A DNA stretch of 6,379 bases from Chloroflexota bacterium (GCA_009839775.1 VXOZ01000327.1:1-6379); one strand, 5' to 3'; positions 1 to 6,309 are shown, numbered from the stretch's first letter. Notes: a model not told the origin generated them from the sequence alone. Made by a program: numbers and translations.

Positions 1-49
1 AAAGTATTGTAGCAAACACTCTATAGGCAGTCAAGTCTATTCCTTATAA

Positions 50-187
50 TTCCCGGCTATTGCAGAATACGCTACACACATCCATGGCGAAGCCGCCGCC
101 AAAGCCGAGTTTGAGCGGGAGTTCCGACAACGCGCATTACCAAGCGAGAGTCCTGTGCTTCCCCTGGATGACGCATTCCCTACGGTA
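50..187 (+). pseudogene. Relic of a tyrosyl-tRNA synthetase (region before the S4 domain)
   Basis: The frame whose codons begin at position 50 follows a TAA at 47-49 and stays open to a TGA at 212-214. Around positions 104-172 it reads AEFEREFRQRALPSE followed by SPVLPLDD. By hand this aligns without gaps to residues 315-337 of the TyrRS encoded at 2031-3245 (AEFVRMFRQGALPSE and onward), with 15 of 23 residues identical. Upstream, positions 59-91 read IAEYATHIHGE, matching the LAREIVTQFHDE segment (residues 296-307) with small whole-codon gaps. This region links the catalytic core to the S4 domain in TyrS type-2 enzymes. The HLGH and KMSKS motifs, the rest of the core and the S4 domain are all absent, and the frame drifts into unrelated sequence after about 187. 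I infer a decayed or recombined second TyrRS copy. The homology rests on about 40 residues judged by eye. Confidence 0.6.
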
Positions 188-202
188 AGCGAATACCCCT
201 TG

Positions 203-1873
203 CTATTCAGATGAACTGAAGCTTGCTACGAAAATCAGATTGTCGTGGCGCACCGCCAGCAAGTACCGTTGGCTGAACCCGGAGGCACGGGTGTTGGGCA
301 ATTGGGCCTCAAACTGGACCCAACCACCTTCCTCGGTCGCGGCCTCCACCACCAACTCGCCCACACGCACACCTTGCGGAGTTTTCGCCACCGCAACATA
401 ATCCTTGCCTATCAACTGCGGCTGGAGTGGCTGGACGATTACTATGTTGTTCGCGTCCAGGAGTCGCAAGTAAATGTCATTATCGCTTATGCTCTCCCGG
501 CTGTTGTAGTACGCGACTGTGGCGTCTAGTCCTTCTTTATCGTAGTATTCGATGGCCTGCTGGACATACGCCACCGTAGCCGCCCGAAGCTCTGCCACGG
601 ATGGCGCGGGATAGTAGCCTGAGGCAAATATCATCCCGTCGTGACGCACCGCATAGCCGATTTTCGGCACTTCCTTCAGCGTCACCGGGTGCGGCCACAG
701 GTACTCGATCCAATGGCCCGCCTCCGTGGCCTTGGCAAACTCTTTGCCTAACTCAAACCCGTCGGATCCGACTACGTTCTTGATGTCCGTGCCGATGAGC
801 CGCGGCAGGAAGGGATGGATGATGTAAATGTCATTTACATCCATCACGAATAGGTACCATTGGCTCTCAAAGCTCGCCACGCTGTTGTAGTATGCCTTCA
901 ATGAATCTAACCCATCCCGGTCATACCGCTCGATGGCACGTTGGACGTATGACACCGTGTACTCTTGGGGATCGGCGCCTACCCAAGCGGGCGTGACCGC
1001 CTCTTCCGTGCCCGTGTAGTACCCTGACGCGAAGATCTTCCCGTCAAACCGCACGGCCCAGGTGACCTTGCTCTCTTCAAGGCCCGTCACCGGGTTGGGC
1101 CACAAATACTCGATCCAGTGCCCTTCCTCAGTCGCGCGGGCGATCTCCTTGCCCAGCTCTTGGCCGTCTGAGCCAACGACGTCCTTGATGTCCGTACCGA
1201 TGAGGTGGGGAAAGATGGGGTGGACGAGATAGATGTCGTTCTCATCCATCATGAAAAGGTAAAATTGCCCGTCCAGACTCTGACGACTATTGTAAAAGGC
1301 GACCGTCGCGTCCAAACCCTCGCTCTGGTACCGCGCGATGGCTTTGGCCACGTATTCCTTTGTAATGTCTTCCACATTCTCTCTCAGGATGAAGTGGCCC
1401 GACATGAAGATCAGATTCTGATGCAGGACTATGAACAGGCGTTGCGGTTCAGTCTTGCCCGATACGGGATTGATGCCCAGTCCCTCGGCCCAATGGCCTG
1501 CCGCCGTAGCGCGTTCGGCCTGCCCCGCATACTGTCCACCGGGTTGAAACATGGGGAGCTTGGCGCCGACCAGAAACGAAATCGGCGCGGCGTGCACAAT
1601 GTAGGTCTTCGGATCCATCAGCATGAGATAGCGCTCGCCGTCCACGCTTTCCCCAGTGCTATAGAATTCGATCGTCTTCTCCAACCCGTGTTTGTCGAAA
1701 TAGGCGACGGCCTCTTCCACGTAGGCTCTGCTGAGCGCGTCGTCGTCGAGCTCCACCGCGGGTTCCGCCACCGGCATCTTTACCGGTTGTACGGAGCACG
1801 CGGCAACAAAGATCATCCCTATGACTAAGATCACGATGGCCATCCCATTATGGCCGGTGGTTTGGAATCGCAT
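203..1873 (-). CDS. Secreted lipoprotein with four tandem Cache-type sensor modules
   Basis: This 556-residue protein starts with a lipoprotein signal: Arg2, a hydrophobic core at about 11-24 and lipobox VAAC with the acceptor Cys at 26. It is therefore probably anchored on the outer face of the membrane. The mature part is four copies of one module, at about residues 46-164, 169-287, 303-422 and 429-555. Each has a helix like AYVxxAIxYYDxxGLDA, then YLxxMD, a HP/LIGTDI stretch, GHWIEYLWPNPVT and a closing FASGYY-like strand. This is the order seen in single Cache (sCache_2-type) domains, which bind small ligands outside the cell. Modules 2 and 3 are nearly the same length and about two thirds identical; modules 1 and 4 are more diverged. 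No further membrane segment, kinase, methyl-accepting, GGDEF or other output domain is present, so it may be a ligand-binding partner of another receptor or a sequestering protein. Start ATG is supported by GAGGAGAAA (reverse complement of 1881-1889), 8-10 bases upstream; starting at Met11 would remove the charged N-region. The ligand is unknown. Confidence 0.85.
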   Translation of the reverse strand: MRFQTTGHNGMAIVILVIGMIFVAACSVQPVKMPVAEPAVELDDDALSRAYVEEAVAYFDKHGLEKTIEFYSTGESVDGERYLMLMDPKTYIVHAAPISFLVGAKLPMFQPGGQYAGQAERATAAGHWAEGLGINPVSGKTEPQRLFIVLHQNLIFMSGHFILRENVEDITKEYVAKAIARYQSEGLDATVAFYNSRQSLDGQFYLFMMDENDIYLVHPIFPHLIGTDIKDVVGSDGQELGKEIARATEEGHWIEYLWPNPVTGLEESKVTWAVRFDGKIFASGYYTGTEEAVTPAWVGADPQEYTVSYVQRAIERYDRDGLDSLKAYYNSVASFESQWYLFVMDVNDIYIIHPFLPRLIGTDIKNVVGSDGFELGKEFAKATEAGHWIEYLWPHPVTLKEVPKIGYAVRHDGMIFASGYYPAPSVAELRAATVAYVQQAIEYYDKEGLDATVAYYNSRESISDNDIYLRLLDANNIVIVQPLQPQLIGKDYVAVAKTPQGVRVGELVVEAATEEGGWVQFEAQLPNTRASGFSQRYLLAVRHDNLIFVASFSSSE

Positions 1874-1880
1874 GAGTCGC

Positions 1881-1889
1881 TTTCTCCTC
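1881..1889 (-). promoter_or_regulatory. Ribosome binding site of the Cache lipoprotein gene
   Basis: On the minus strand this reads GAGGAGAAA, ending seven bases before the ATG at 1873. It supports that ATG over the in-frame Met at codon 11. Confidence 0.7.
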
Positions 1890-1962
1890 GTCGACTACAC
1901 GAGCTCATTCCCCTTTGATTTGCTCATGGCGTAGTGTATCGCATATCCCTTCGCTTGTAAGA

Positions 1963-1968
1963 TATAAT
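1963..1968 (+). promoter_or_regulatory. Probable -10 element of the tyrS promoter
   Basis: A perfect TATAAT lies 62 bases before the tyrS start codon, in the divergent region between the lipoprotein gene and tyrS. At the expected -35 spacing (16-18 bases) the sequence is CGCATA or a neighbour, which is a poor match to TTGACA, and there is no TG extension. Transcription would begin near 1975, leaving a leader of about 55 bases. That is too short for a T-box, the usual tyrosine-responsive leader of Firmicutes tyrS genes. Confidence 0.45.
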
Positions 1969-2030
1969 CGCACCTGGCGTCTGCGCGGCTGGGAAGACTA
2001 AGCAAAGCATCGAGACCTGAGGAGAAGTAG

Positions 2031-3245
2031 ATGGCGACGGTAGAAACCTCATTAGAGGCGCTGGACACGCTGTTGAATCGCGGCGTGGTGGATGCAGTGG
2101 TGCGTGCCGAATTGGAACGTATGTTGCAGGCAGGCAAGCCTTTGCGTATCAAGTTCGGCGTAGACCCCAGCCGACCCGACCTGCACCTGGGCCACGCGGT
2201 GGGCTTTCGCAAAATCCGGCAGTTTCAGGAGCTTGGCCACCACGTGATCGTCATCATCGGCGACTGGACCGCCCGCATCGGCGATCCTTCGGGACGCTCC
2301 GACACGCGCCAGATGCTCAGCAAGGCAGAGGTGCACGCCAACGCCCAGACGTATCTCGACCAGATGGGCAAGATCGTGGACGTGGACAAGATTGAGGTCG
2401 CCTGGCAGACGTCGTGGTTTGAGGATTTCTCCCTGGAAGACGTGGTGCGCCTGTGCGCCAAGTACACTGTGAACCGCATGCTCGACCGCGACGACTTCGC
2501 CACCCGTTACAAGGGCGGGCAAGCCGTCTCGGTGGTGGAATTCTTGTATCCGCTTTTACAAGCGTATGACTCTGTTGCTATTGAGGCCGACGTGGAGCTC
2601 GGCGGCACCGACCAGTACTTCAACTTTCAGGTGGCCCGCGACATCATGCCCGCCCACGACCTGCCGCCGCAGCAGTTCCTCACCTGGCCCCTGCTCGTCG
2701 GCACGGACGGCACCCGCAAGATGAGCAAGAGCTACGACAACTACGTGGCCATCACCGATGCGCCCAACGACATGTACGGCAAGGTGATGTCGCTCTCCGA
2801 TGACGTGATGCGGGACTACTTTGAGACGCTAACGGACATCCCGGTGGGGGTGTTGGATGGGATGTTTGGCGAAATGGAGGCCGAACGGCGCAATCCCCGC
2901 GACGTGAAAGCCGAGCTTGCACGCGAGATCGTGACCCAGTTCCACGATGAGGAGTCTGCTGACGCAGCCGAAGCTGAATTCGTGCGTATGTTCCGCCAGG
3001 GCGCGCTGCCGAGCGAGATTCCTACAATTGCCCTGGGTGACGCCCTGCGCCAGGCCAACACAATCGTAGATGCCCTCATCGCCGCCAACCTCGCCCAGAG
3101 CCGCTCCGATGCCCGCCGCCTCGTCCAACAAGGCGGCGTCCGCCTGGACGGCGACCGTATCACCGACACCAACACGCCCTACACCGCCAAACCGGGCCAA
3201 ATCTTCCAAGTCGGCAAGCGGAAATTCGGCAGGGTTAGGAACTGA
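2031..3245 (+). CDS. tyrS: Tyrosyl-tRNA synthetase, TyrS type-2
   Basis: This cytoplasmic class I aminoacyl-tRNA synthetase attaches tyrosine to tRNA-Tyr, using ATP. Its 404 residues fit the usual length of about 400 for the type-2 (TyrZ-like) group. The Rossmann core begins at GVDPSRPDLHLGH (residues 43-55), where HLGH at 52-55 is the HIGH signature. It continues through GDPSGRS (84-90), the tyrosine and tRNA-acceptor region YDSVAIEADVELGGTDQ (179-195) and KMSKS (230-234), the ATP-binding loop. A helical linker (about 280-335) leads to a C-terminal S4 RNA-binding domain (about 340-402) with SRSDARRLVQQGGVRLDG. HLGH, the spacing to KMSKS and the GGTDQ form match type 2 rather than the E. coli/Bacillus type-1 TyrRS. 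GAGGAG at 2019-2024, six bases before ATG, fixes the start. The gene looks complete with all motifs present. It appears monocistronic, with no tRNA or partner gene nearby. GC is high: one 60-base line counted by hand gave 41 G+C. Confidence 0.97.
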   Translation: MATVETSLEALDTLLNRGVVDAVVRAELERMLQAGKPLRIKFGVDPSRPDLHLGHAVGFRKIRQFQELGHHVIVIIGDWTARIGDPSGRSDTRQMLSKAEVHANAQTYLDQMGKIVDVDKIEVAWQTSWFEDFSLEDVVRLCAKYTVNRMLDRDDFATRYKGGQAVSVVEFLYPLLQAYDSVAIEADVELGGTDQYFNFQVARDIMPAHDLPPQQFLTWPLLVGTDGTRKMSKSYDNYVAITDAPNDMYGKVMSLSDDVMRDYFETLTDIPVGVLDGMFGEMEAERRNPRDVKAELAREIVTQFHDEESADAAEAEFVRMFRQGALPSEIPTIALGDALRQANTIVDALIAANLAQSRSDARRLVQQGGVRLDGDRITDTNTPYTAKPGQIFQVGKRKFGRVRN

Positions 3246-3607
3246 AGGAAACCGGGCCCGCAAGTGGAATTCGTTGCAGAATCGCTCTCAAGCAAGGTCA
3301 AGGGAACGACCATTGCTCAAGGCAAGAGTGCCCGAATGGCTCTATTTGGAGCTAAGCAGTAGAAGTTTCATAGTGTTACCATGAATTAGAAACTGACTAA
3401 ACCTGCAGCTAAAGGACATCCCTAGAAACTGAGCAATCCTTGGTAGTCGAGAGATGTAGGCTCAGCAAGCTCTGAGTAAATGCTAAGCCACATTGAGTTC
3501 TGAAAAGCCCTAGGAGTGGAATTCTAAGCGGGCGCTATGCCTTATTCTGTCGGTTGAATTGTGCCTTTGAGTTGAAGCCATGCTAAAGCCATCAGGAGGA
3601 ATTCAAT
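3246..3607. other. 362-base intergenic stretch, no clear gene
   Basis: This stretch lies between the tyrS stop and the small ORF of the protease cassette, and is visibly richer in A+T than tyrS. I see no tRNA, no rho-independent terminator and no convincing -35/-10 pair. Minor structure includes the 10-base direct repeat TAGAAACTGA at 3387-3396 and 3423-3432 (36 bases apart). There is also a six-base inverted pair, AGTTTC at 3364-3369 and GAAACT at 3389-3394, and a five-base hairpin CTCAG/CTGAG at 3461-3476. The tyrS frame stays open for 38 codons past its TGA, to a TAG at 3360-3362, with a GTG at 3264. Its only upstream Shine-Dalgarno-like sequence (AAGGAA, 3245-3250) is 13 bases away, so I do not call it a gene. 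Confidence 0.6.
3594..3600 (+). promoter_or_regulatory. Strong ribosome binding site for the 72-residue ORF
   Basis: AGGAGGA lies seven bases before the ATG at 3608. It is the closest match to the anti-Shine-Dalgarno sequence in the window, and is the main reason to accept the short downstream ORF as a real gene. Confidence 0.75.
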
Positions 3608-3826
3608 ATGCAAATTGAGCATGAATTGCCGAATGAGGAAGCCACAGTGGAAGTGTTCCGCGAATTGGGACTTGAGGATACAGAGCTTATAGACCACTTT
3701 CGGCAGTTGGCTAAGCAAAGTGATTGGCACAAATGGATAGAGCGGCCTTCCGAACACCAAGATACCCAAAACAACACTCTAGAGGAGTGCACAGAGAGAG
3801 ATGCCCAACTGGAATCAGCTTCTTGA
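3608..3826 (+). CDS. Small acidic protein of unknown function, coupled to the SDH-type protease
   Basis: This 72-residue protein matches no family I recognise. It is very acidic: 14 Glu and 5 Asp against 2 Lys and 4 Arg. It has no signal peptide or membrane segment, so it should be cytoplasmic. Residues about 10-46 (EEATVEVFRELGLEDTELID, then HFRQLAKQSDWHKWIE) look helical, and the tail from about 47 is polar and probably disordered. The reading frame is supported by a near-perfect Shine-Dalgarno sequence at 3594-3600. Its last 26 bases overlap the start of the protease gene in another frame, and that gene's own ribosome site lies inside this ORF, so translation of the two is probably coupled. 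Given size, charge and coupling, it could be an adaptor, inhibitor or substrate of the protease; this is inference from context only. A non-functional leader ORF is the main alternative. Confidence 0.65.
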   Translation: MQIEHELPNEEATVEVFRELGLEDTELIDHFRQLAKQSDWHKWIERPSEHQDTQNNTLEECTERDAQLESAS

Positions 3827-4739
3827 TGAGATTCGCGCTGCGGGGAGCACCCACGATGTAATTCGTCGTCAGTATCTCTCTAGAGTTTGCGAAATCACAG
3901 AGCGGAACGTCATTGTCTACTACTCAGGGTGGCTTCAGAAAGGGAATGTCTCGGGCGCAGAGATAAACGACGAAGACAAAAACGGATTCATGACTGTCAT
4001 CCATGAAATGGACAGAAGTCGTGGTCTGGACTTGCTTCTACATACACCGGGCGGCGAGATGGCGGCAACGGAGTCTCTAGTTGATTATCTGAGGTCAATG
4101 TTCGGCAGAGACATTCGGGCAATCGTGCCACAACTCGCAATGTCTGGTGGCACGATGATCGCTTGCGCCTGCAAAGAAATTATGATGGGAAAGCATTCAA
4201 GTCTTGGTCCAATAGATCCGCACTTTGGAGGTATTCCCGCACACGGTGTTGTTGAGGAATTCAATAGAGCAAAGAGGGAAGTTAGAGAAGACAACACCTC
4301 GATTCCCATATGGCAGCCGATCATCGCGAAGTATAGCCCGGCTCTGATTGGTGAGTGCGAGAAGGCCATCGCTTGGTCGAACGAGATGACAGAAGAGTGG
4401 CTTCGGACCGGCATGTTTCGATTCGCAGATGTACCTGACGAAACCATCGAGAATATTCTATTTGAGCTAGGTGACCACGCAATTACCAAGTCGCATGCAC
4501 GTCACCTGTCGATTGAGAGATGTCGAGAAATGGGCCTTGTAGTTGCGGAATTAGAAGGGAACCAAGAGCTACAAGATGCAGTTCTATCGTTGCATCACGC
4601 GTACATGCTAACGTTCTCAGCTACCCCAGCCTTCAAGATAATCGAGAACCACCAAGGAGTTGCATTCATAAAGCTTGCACAGCAAGTTCTAGTTCAAGGA
4701 CAACCTGCGACTAACCAGGAAGTTGGAAGAGTCGACTGA
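3801..4739 (+). CDS. SDH-type Clp-fold serine protease (serine dehydrogenase proteinase family)
   Basis: This 312-residue protein belongs to the ClpP/SppA (crotonase-like) fold, closest in pattern to the SDH_sah family (serine dehydrogenase proteinase). Visible family marks are LLLHTPGG (residues 78-85), which forms the oxyanion-hole turn, and AMSGGTMIACA (113-122), placing the candidate nucleophile at Ser115. These are followed by KHSSLGPIDPHFGGIPA (131-147) with Lys131, His132 and Asp139 as candidate partners, and a C-terminal HLSIERCREMGL stretch (235-246). The SGG and LGPIDP pieces are typical of this family, whereas the general base cannot be assigned by eye. No signal peptide or membrane helix is seen, unlike SppA or NfeD-type proteases, so it should act in the cytoplasm. 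The start is the first ATG after an in-frame stop at 3780-3782; AGGAG at 3783-3787 lies inside the upstream small gene at a rather long spacing of 13 bases. Codon use is less GC-rich than tyrS: one 60-base line gave 28 G+C. Substrate is unknown. Confidence 0.85.
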   Translation: MPNWNQLLDEIRAAGSTHDVIRRQYLSRVCEITERNVIVYYSGWLQKGNVSGAEINDEDKNGFMTVIHEMDRSRGLDLLLHTPGGEMAATESLVDYLRSMFGRDIRAIVPQLAMSGGTMIACACKEIMMGKHSSLGPIDPHFGGIPAHGVVEEFNRAKREVREDNTSIPIWQPIIAKYSPALIGECEKAIAWSNEMTEEWLRTGMFRFADVPDETIENILFELGDHAITKSHARHLSIERCREMGLVVAELEGNQELQDAVLSLHHAYMLTFSATPAFKIIENHQGVAFIKLAQQVLVQGQPATNQEVGRVD

Positions 4740-4770
4740 TTAACTCTCAGGTTGCAGAAGATAACTGGCC

Positions 4771-4787
4771 TTGAAGCCCCCCTTCAA
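4771..4787. other. Small hairpin between convergent genes
   Basis: TTGAAG at 4771-4776 and CTTCAA at 4782-4787 form a perfect six-base stem around a five-C loop. It lies 32 bases past the protease stop codon and before the end of the oppositely oriented Gfo/Idh/MocA gene. No T-run follows on either strand, so it is not a standard intrinsic terminator. It may still protect a 3' end, or be chance. Confidence 0.3.
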
Positions 4788-4959
4788 ACGACCATCTAGT
4801 GAACGGCATGTTCTGTTGACCTGCCTGGTGCACCCATTCTGCCCGTCAGTCCCCAGCCGTTAGCCAGGCCCACGGCCTTCCCACGAAACACCGACACTAT
4901 TGAGGAAGCTGTCAAGGTAACCCCTTGCTGGCTTCTGCCCAAGAGACCAATTCGCTAGC

Positions 4960-6132
4960 CTAAGCCCCCGGCGCTTGGCCTTTCTGCCGCTCTGGTCCTG
5001 GCCTGAAGTCGTGGACTTCCAGCAGCGTTGTGCCTTGGTCGATCGAGTCGGCGGCGAGGATGGCGGGGGCGGCGGTGTCCATGGCCTGGTAGACGTCGAA
5101 TTCCAGGGGGGTTGTGCCGAGCACGGCGTCGCGGAATGAGACGTGGACGTAGTAGTCGGCGTCGCCGTGACCGCTGCCGCGGGCGGCGGCCGGCGCGTCG
5201 GTGCGGGCGTGGCCCCAATCCATCTCCGCCATATCGTGCATCTGGCCGTCGGCCAGCCACATGAGCGGTTTACCTTTGCCGCTGCGCTTCCATTCCAGCA
5301 CGCCGTTCGTGCCTGCGATGTGGAACCAGTGGTGCCCCATGCCGTGGGAGACCGGCTGCGTGAAGCCGCAGACCAGCCGCAGAATGGCGTCTTTTTCGGT
5401 CTTCATGAGCGCCGCCTGGATGTCCGGCTGGCCGATTTCGGGATGCGAATAGCTGGGCTCCGCCGTGCTCATGGCGGTGACGGTCAAGACCCGGTCGTCG
5501 AGCACCTTCAGCAGCGGGCTGAGCTCGTGGGGCAGGTAGTGGATGGGCGGCATGGTGTGCAGCCAGGTCGGCTGCGCGCCAGGATTGTTCGGCAGCTCCT
5601 CCACCGCCGCAAACTCCCCGGAATCCGGATCCTGAAAAAACTGCCGCGTGCCGTAGTAGCCGATGTACTGCCCCTCGCAGAACGTGACGCGGCCCAGCTT
5701 GCCGGACTGCACCACGTCGCGCCAGGCGTCGATGTAGCCCCAGAAGCGCGTCTGCTCGCCAAGCTGGTAGACCAGCCCCGACCGTTCTTGCGCCAGCACG
5801 ATGCGCCAGCAGTCCTCCAGGGTATGCGCCGCTGGCACCTCGCTGTTCACGTGCTTGCCGGCCTCCAAGGCCATAGCCGCCAGCGCCCCCTGCTCCTTGC
5901 AGCGCACCGTTACCGCCACGGCATCCACCCGCGGATCGCCCAGCATATCTTCATATCCGGCGTAGGCCGTCACGCCCTTGCGGTCTTGCAGCGCAGCCAA
6001 CGCGCGCTCGTGCAGCGCCTCTATCGGGTCGCACAGCGCCGTGATGCGGTAGCCGTCGATGCGCTCCAATATGCGCAGCCAGTGCAGTCCCCGGTGGCCT
6101 AAGCCGACCAGTCCGATGCGTATTTCATCCAT
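4960..6132 (-). CDS. Gfo/Idh/MocA-family NAD(P)-binding protein, EVP variant
   Basis: This 390-residue protein has the two-domain architecture and length of the Gfo/Idh/MocA family, most of whose members oxidise or reduce sugars, inositols or related compounds with NAD(P). The N-terminal Rossmann fold shows GLVGLGHRG (residues 7-15), CDP at the end of the second strand (34-36, acidic and so favouring NAD over NADP), and GKHVNSEVPAA (92-102). The conserved EKP here reads EVP, so the usual catalytic-site Lys is Val99. The C-terminal half carries WLHTMPPIHYLPHELSPLL (190-208), where His198 and His202 are candidate active-site residues, and a typical family C-terminal sheet. The EVP, together with the ECW-like segment at LEDCWRIV (105-112), resembles family-109 glycosidase-like members that use NAD in a redox-assisted cleavage. 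That is an inference, not an assignment. It has no signal peptide. The ribosome site is weak (CGAGAGC about seven bases before ATG). It stands alone on this strand; no sugar transporter or isomerase is adjacent. Confidence 0.85.
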   Translation of the reverse strand: MDEIRIGLVGLGHRGLHWLRILERIDGYRITALCDPIEALHERALAALQDRKGVTAYAGYEDMLGDPRVDAVAVTVRCKEQGALAAMALEAGKHVNSEVPAAHTLEDCWRIVLAQERSGLVYQLGEQTRFWGYIDAWRDVVQSGKLGRVTFCEGQYIGYYGTRQFFQDPDSGEFAAVEELPNNPGAQPTWLHTMPPIHYLPHELSPLLKVLDDRVLTVTAMSTAEPSYSHPEIGQPDIQAALMKTEKDAILRLVCGFTQPVSHGMGHHWFHIAGTNGVLEWKRSGKGKPLMWLADGQMHDMAEMDWGHARTDAPAAARGSGHGDADYYVHVSFRDAVLGTTPLEFDVYQAMDTAAPAILAADSIDQGTTLLEVHDFRPGPERQKGQAPGA

Positions 6133-6158
6133 GGGAAAGCTCTCGTCTCTTTTCGCTA

Positions 6159-6206
6159 ACTATCTGAAGATTACGTGAGAATTGAAGACGTGTTACCTCA
6201 GATAGT
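6159..6206. promoter_or_regulatory. 9-base inverted repeat upstream of the Gfo/Idh/MocA gene
   Basis: ACTATCTGA at 6159-6167 and its exact reverse complement TCAGATAGT at 6198-6206 flank 30 bases. The arms lie 27-74 bases upstream of the minus-strand start at 6132, where an operator or 5' leader structure would be expected. The half-sites do not extend further. No confident -35/-10 pair overlaps it: TACTAT, read from 6207 to 6202 on the minus strand, is a 4-of-6 match to a -10 at best. It is offered as a candidate operator or stem, without support from a known regulator. Confidence 0.35.
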
Positions 6207-6309
6207 ACACCACCCGTATGTCCATTTGCGGTCGTGTACATTCCCTATAGAGGACTCTGCTTACGCTCCACGAGGGCGGTCATGGGCGGTACCGACGGGA
6301 ATCTCCCCG

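Noticed and set aside
1205..1828. 207-codon open frame on the plus strand, opposite the Cache lipoprotein
   Set aside because: It is antisense to a repeat-bearing, motif-rich gene, and its translation shows no repeat or motif of its own.
1969..2030. T-box leader for tyrS
   Set aside because: The leader after the TATAAT is only about 55 bases. There is no room for the specifier stem and antiterminator, and no T-box consensus is visible.
1895..2212. 105-codon minus-strand frame spanning the divergent promoter region
   Set aside because: It overlaps the start of tyrS in antisense and covers the promoter and ribosome sites of the neighbouring genes. It shows no family features.
3070..3384. 104-codon plus-strand frame over the end of tyrS
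   Set aside because: Most of it is the S4 domain of tyrS read in another frame, rich in Pro, Ser and Ala as expected for such a shadow.
3608..4739. Calling the small ORF plus protease a known toxin-antitoxin or phage-defence system
   Set aside because: Coupling and lower GC suggest an accessory module, but no toxin, nuclease, sensor or phage-related motif is visible. The function stays unknown.
5143..6102. 319-codon open frame on the plus strand, opposite the Gfo/Idh/MocA gene
   Set aside because: It lies wholly antisense to a gene with clear family motifs. Its composition (Arg, His, Ala and Val rich) is what GC-rich codons give on the opposite strand, and no family is recognisable.
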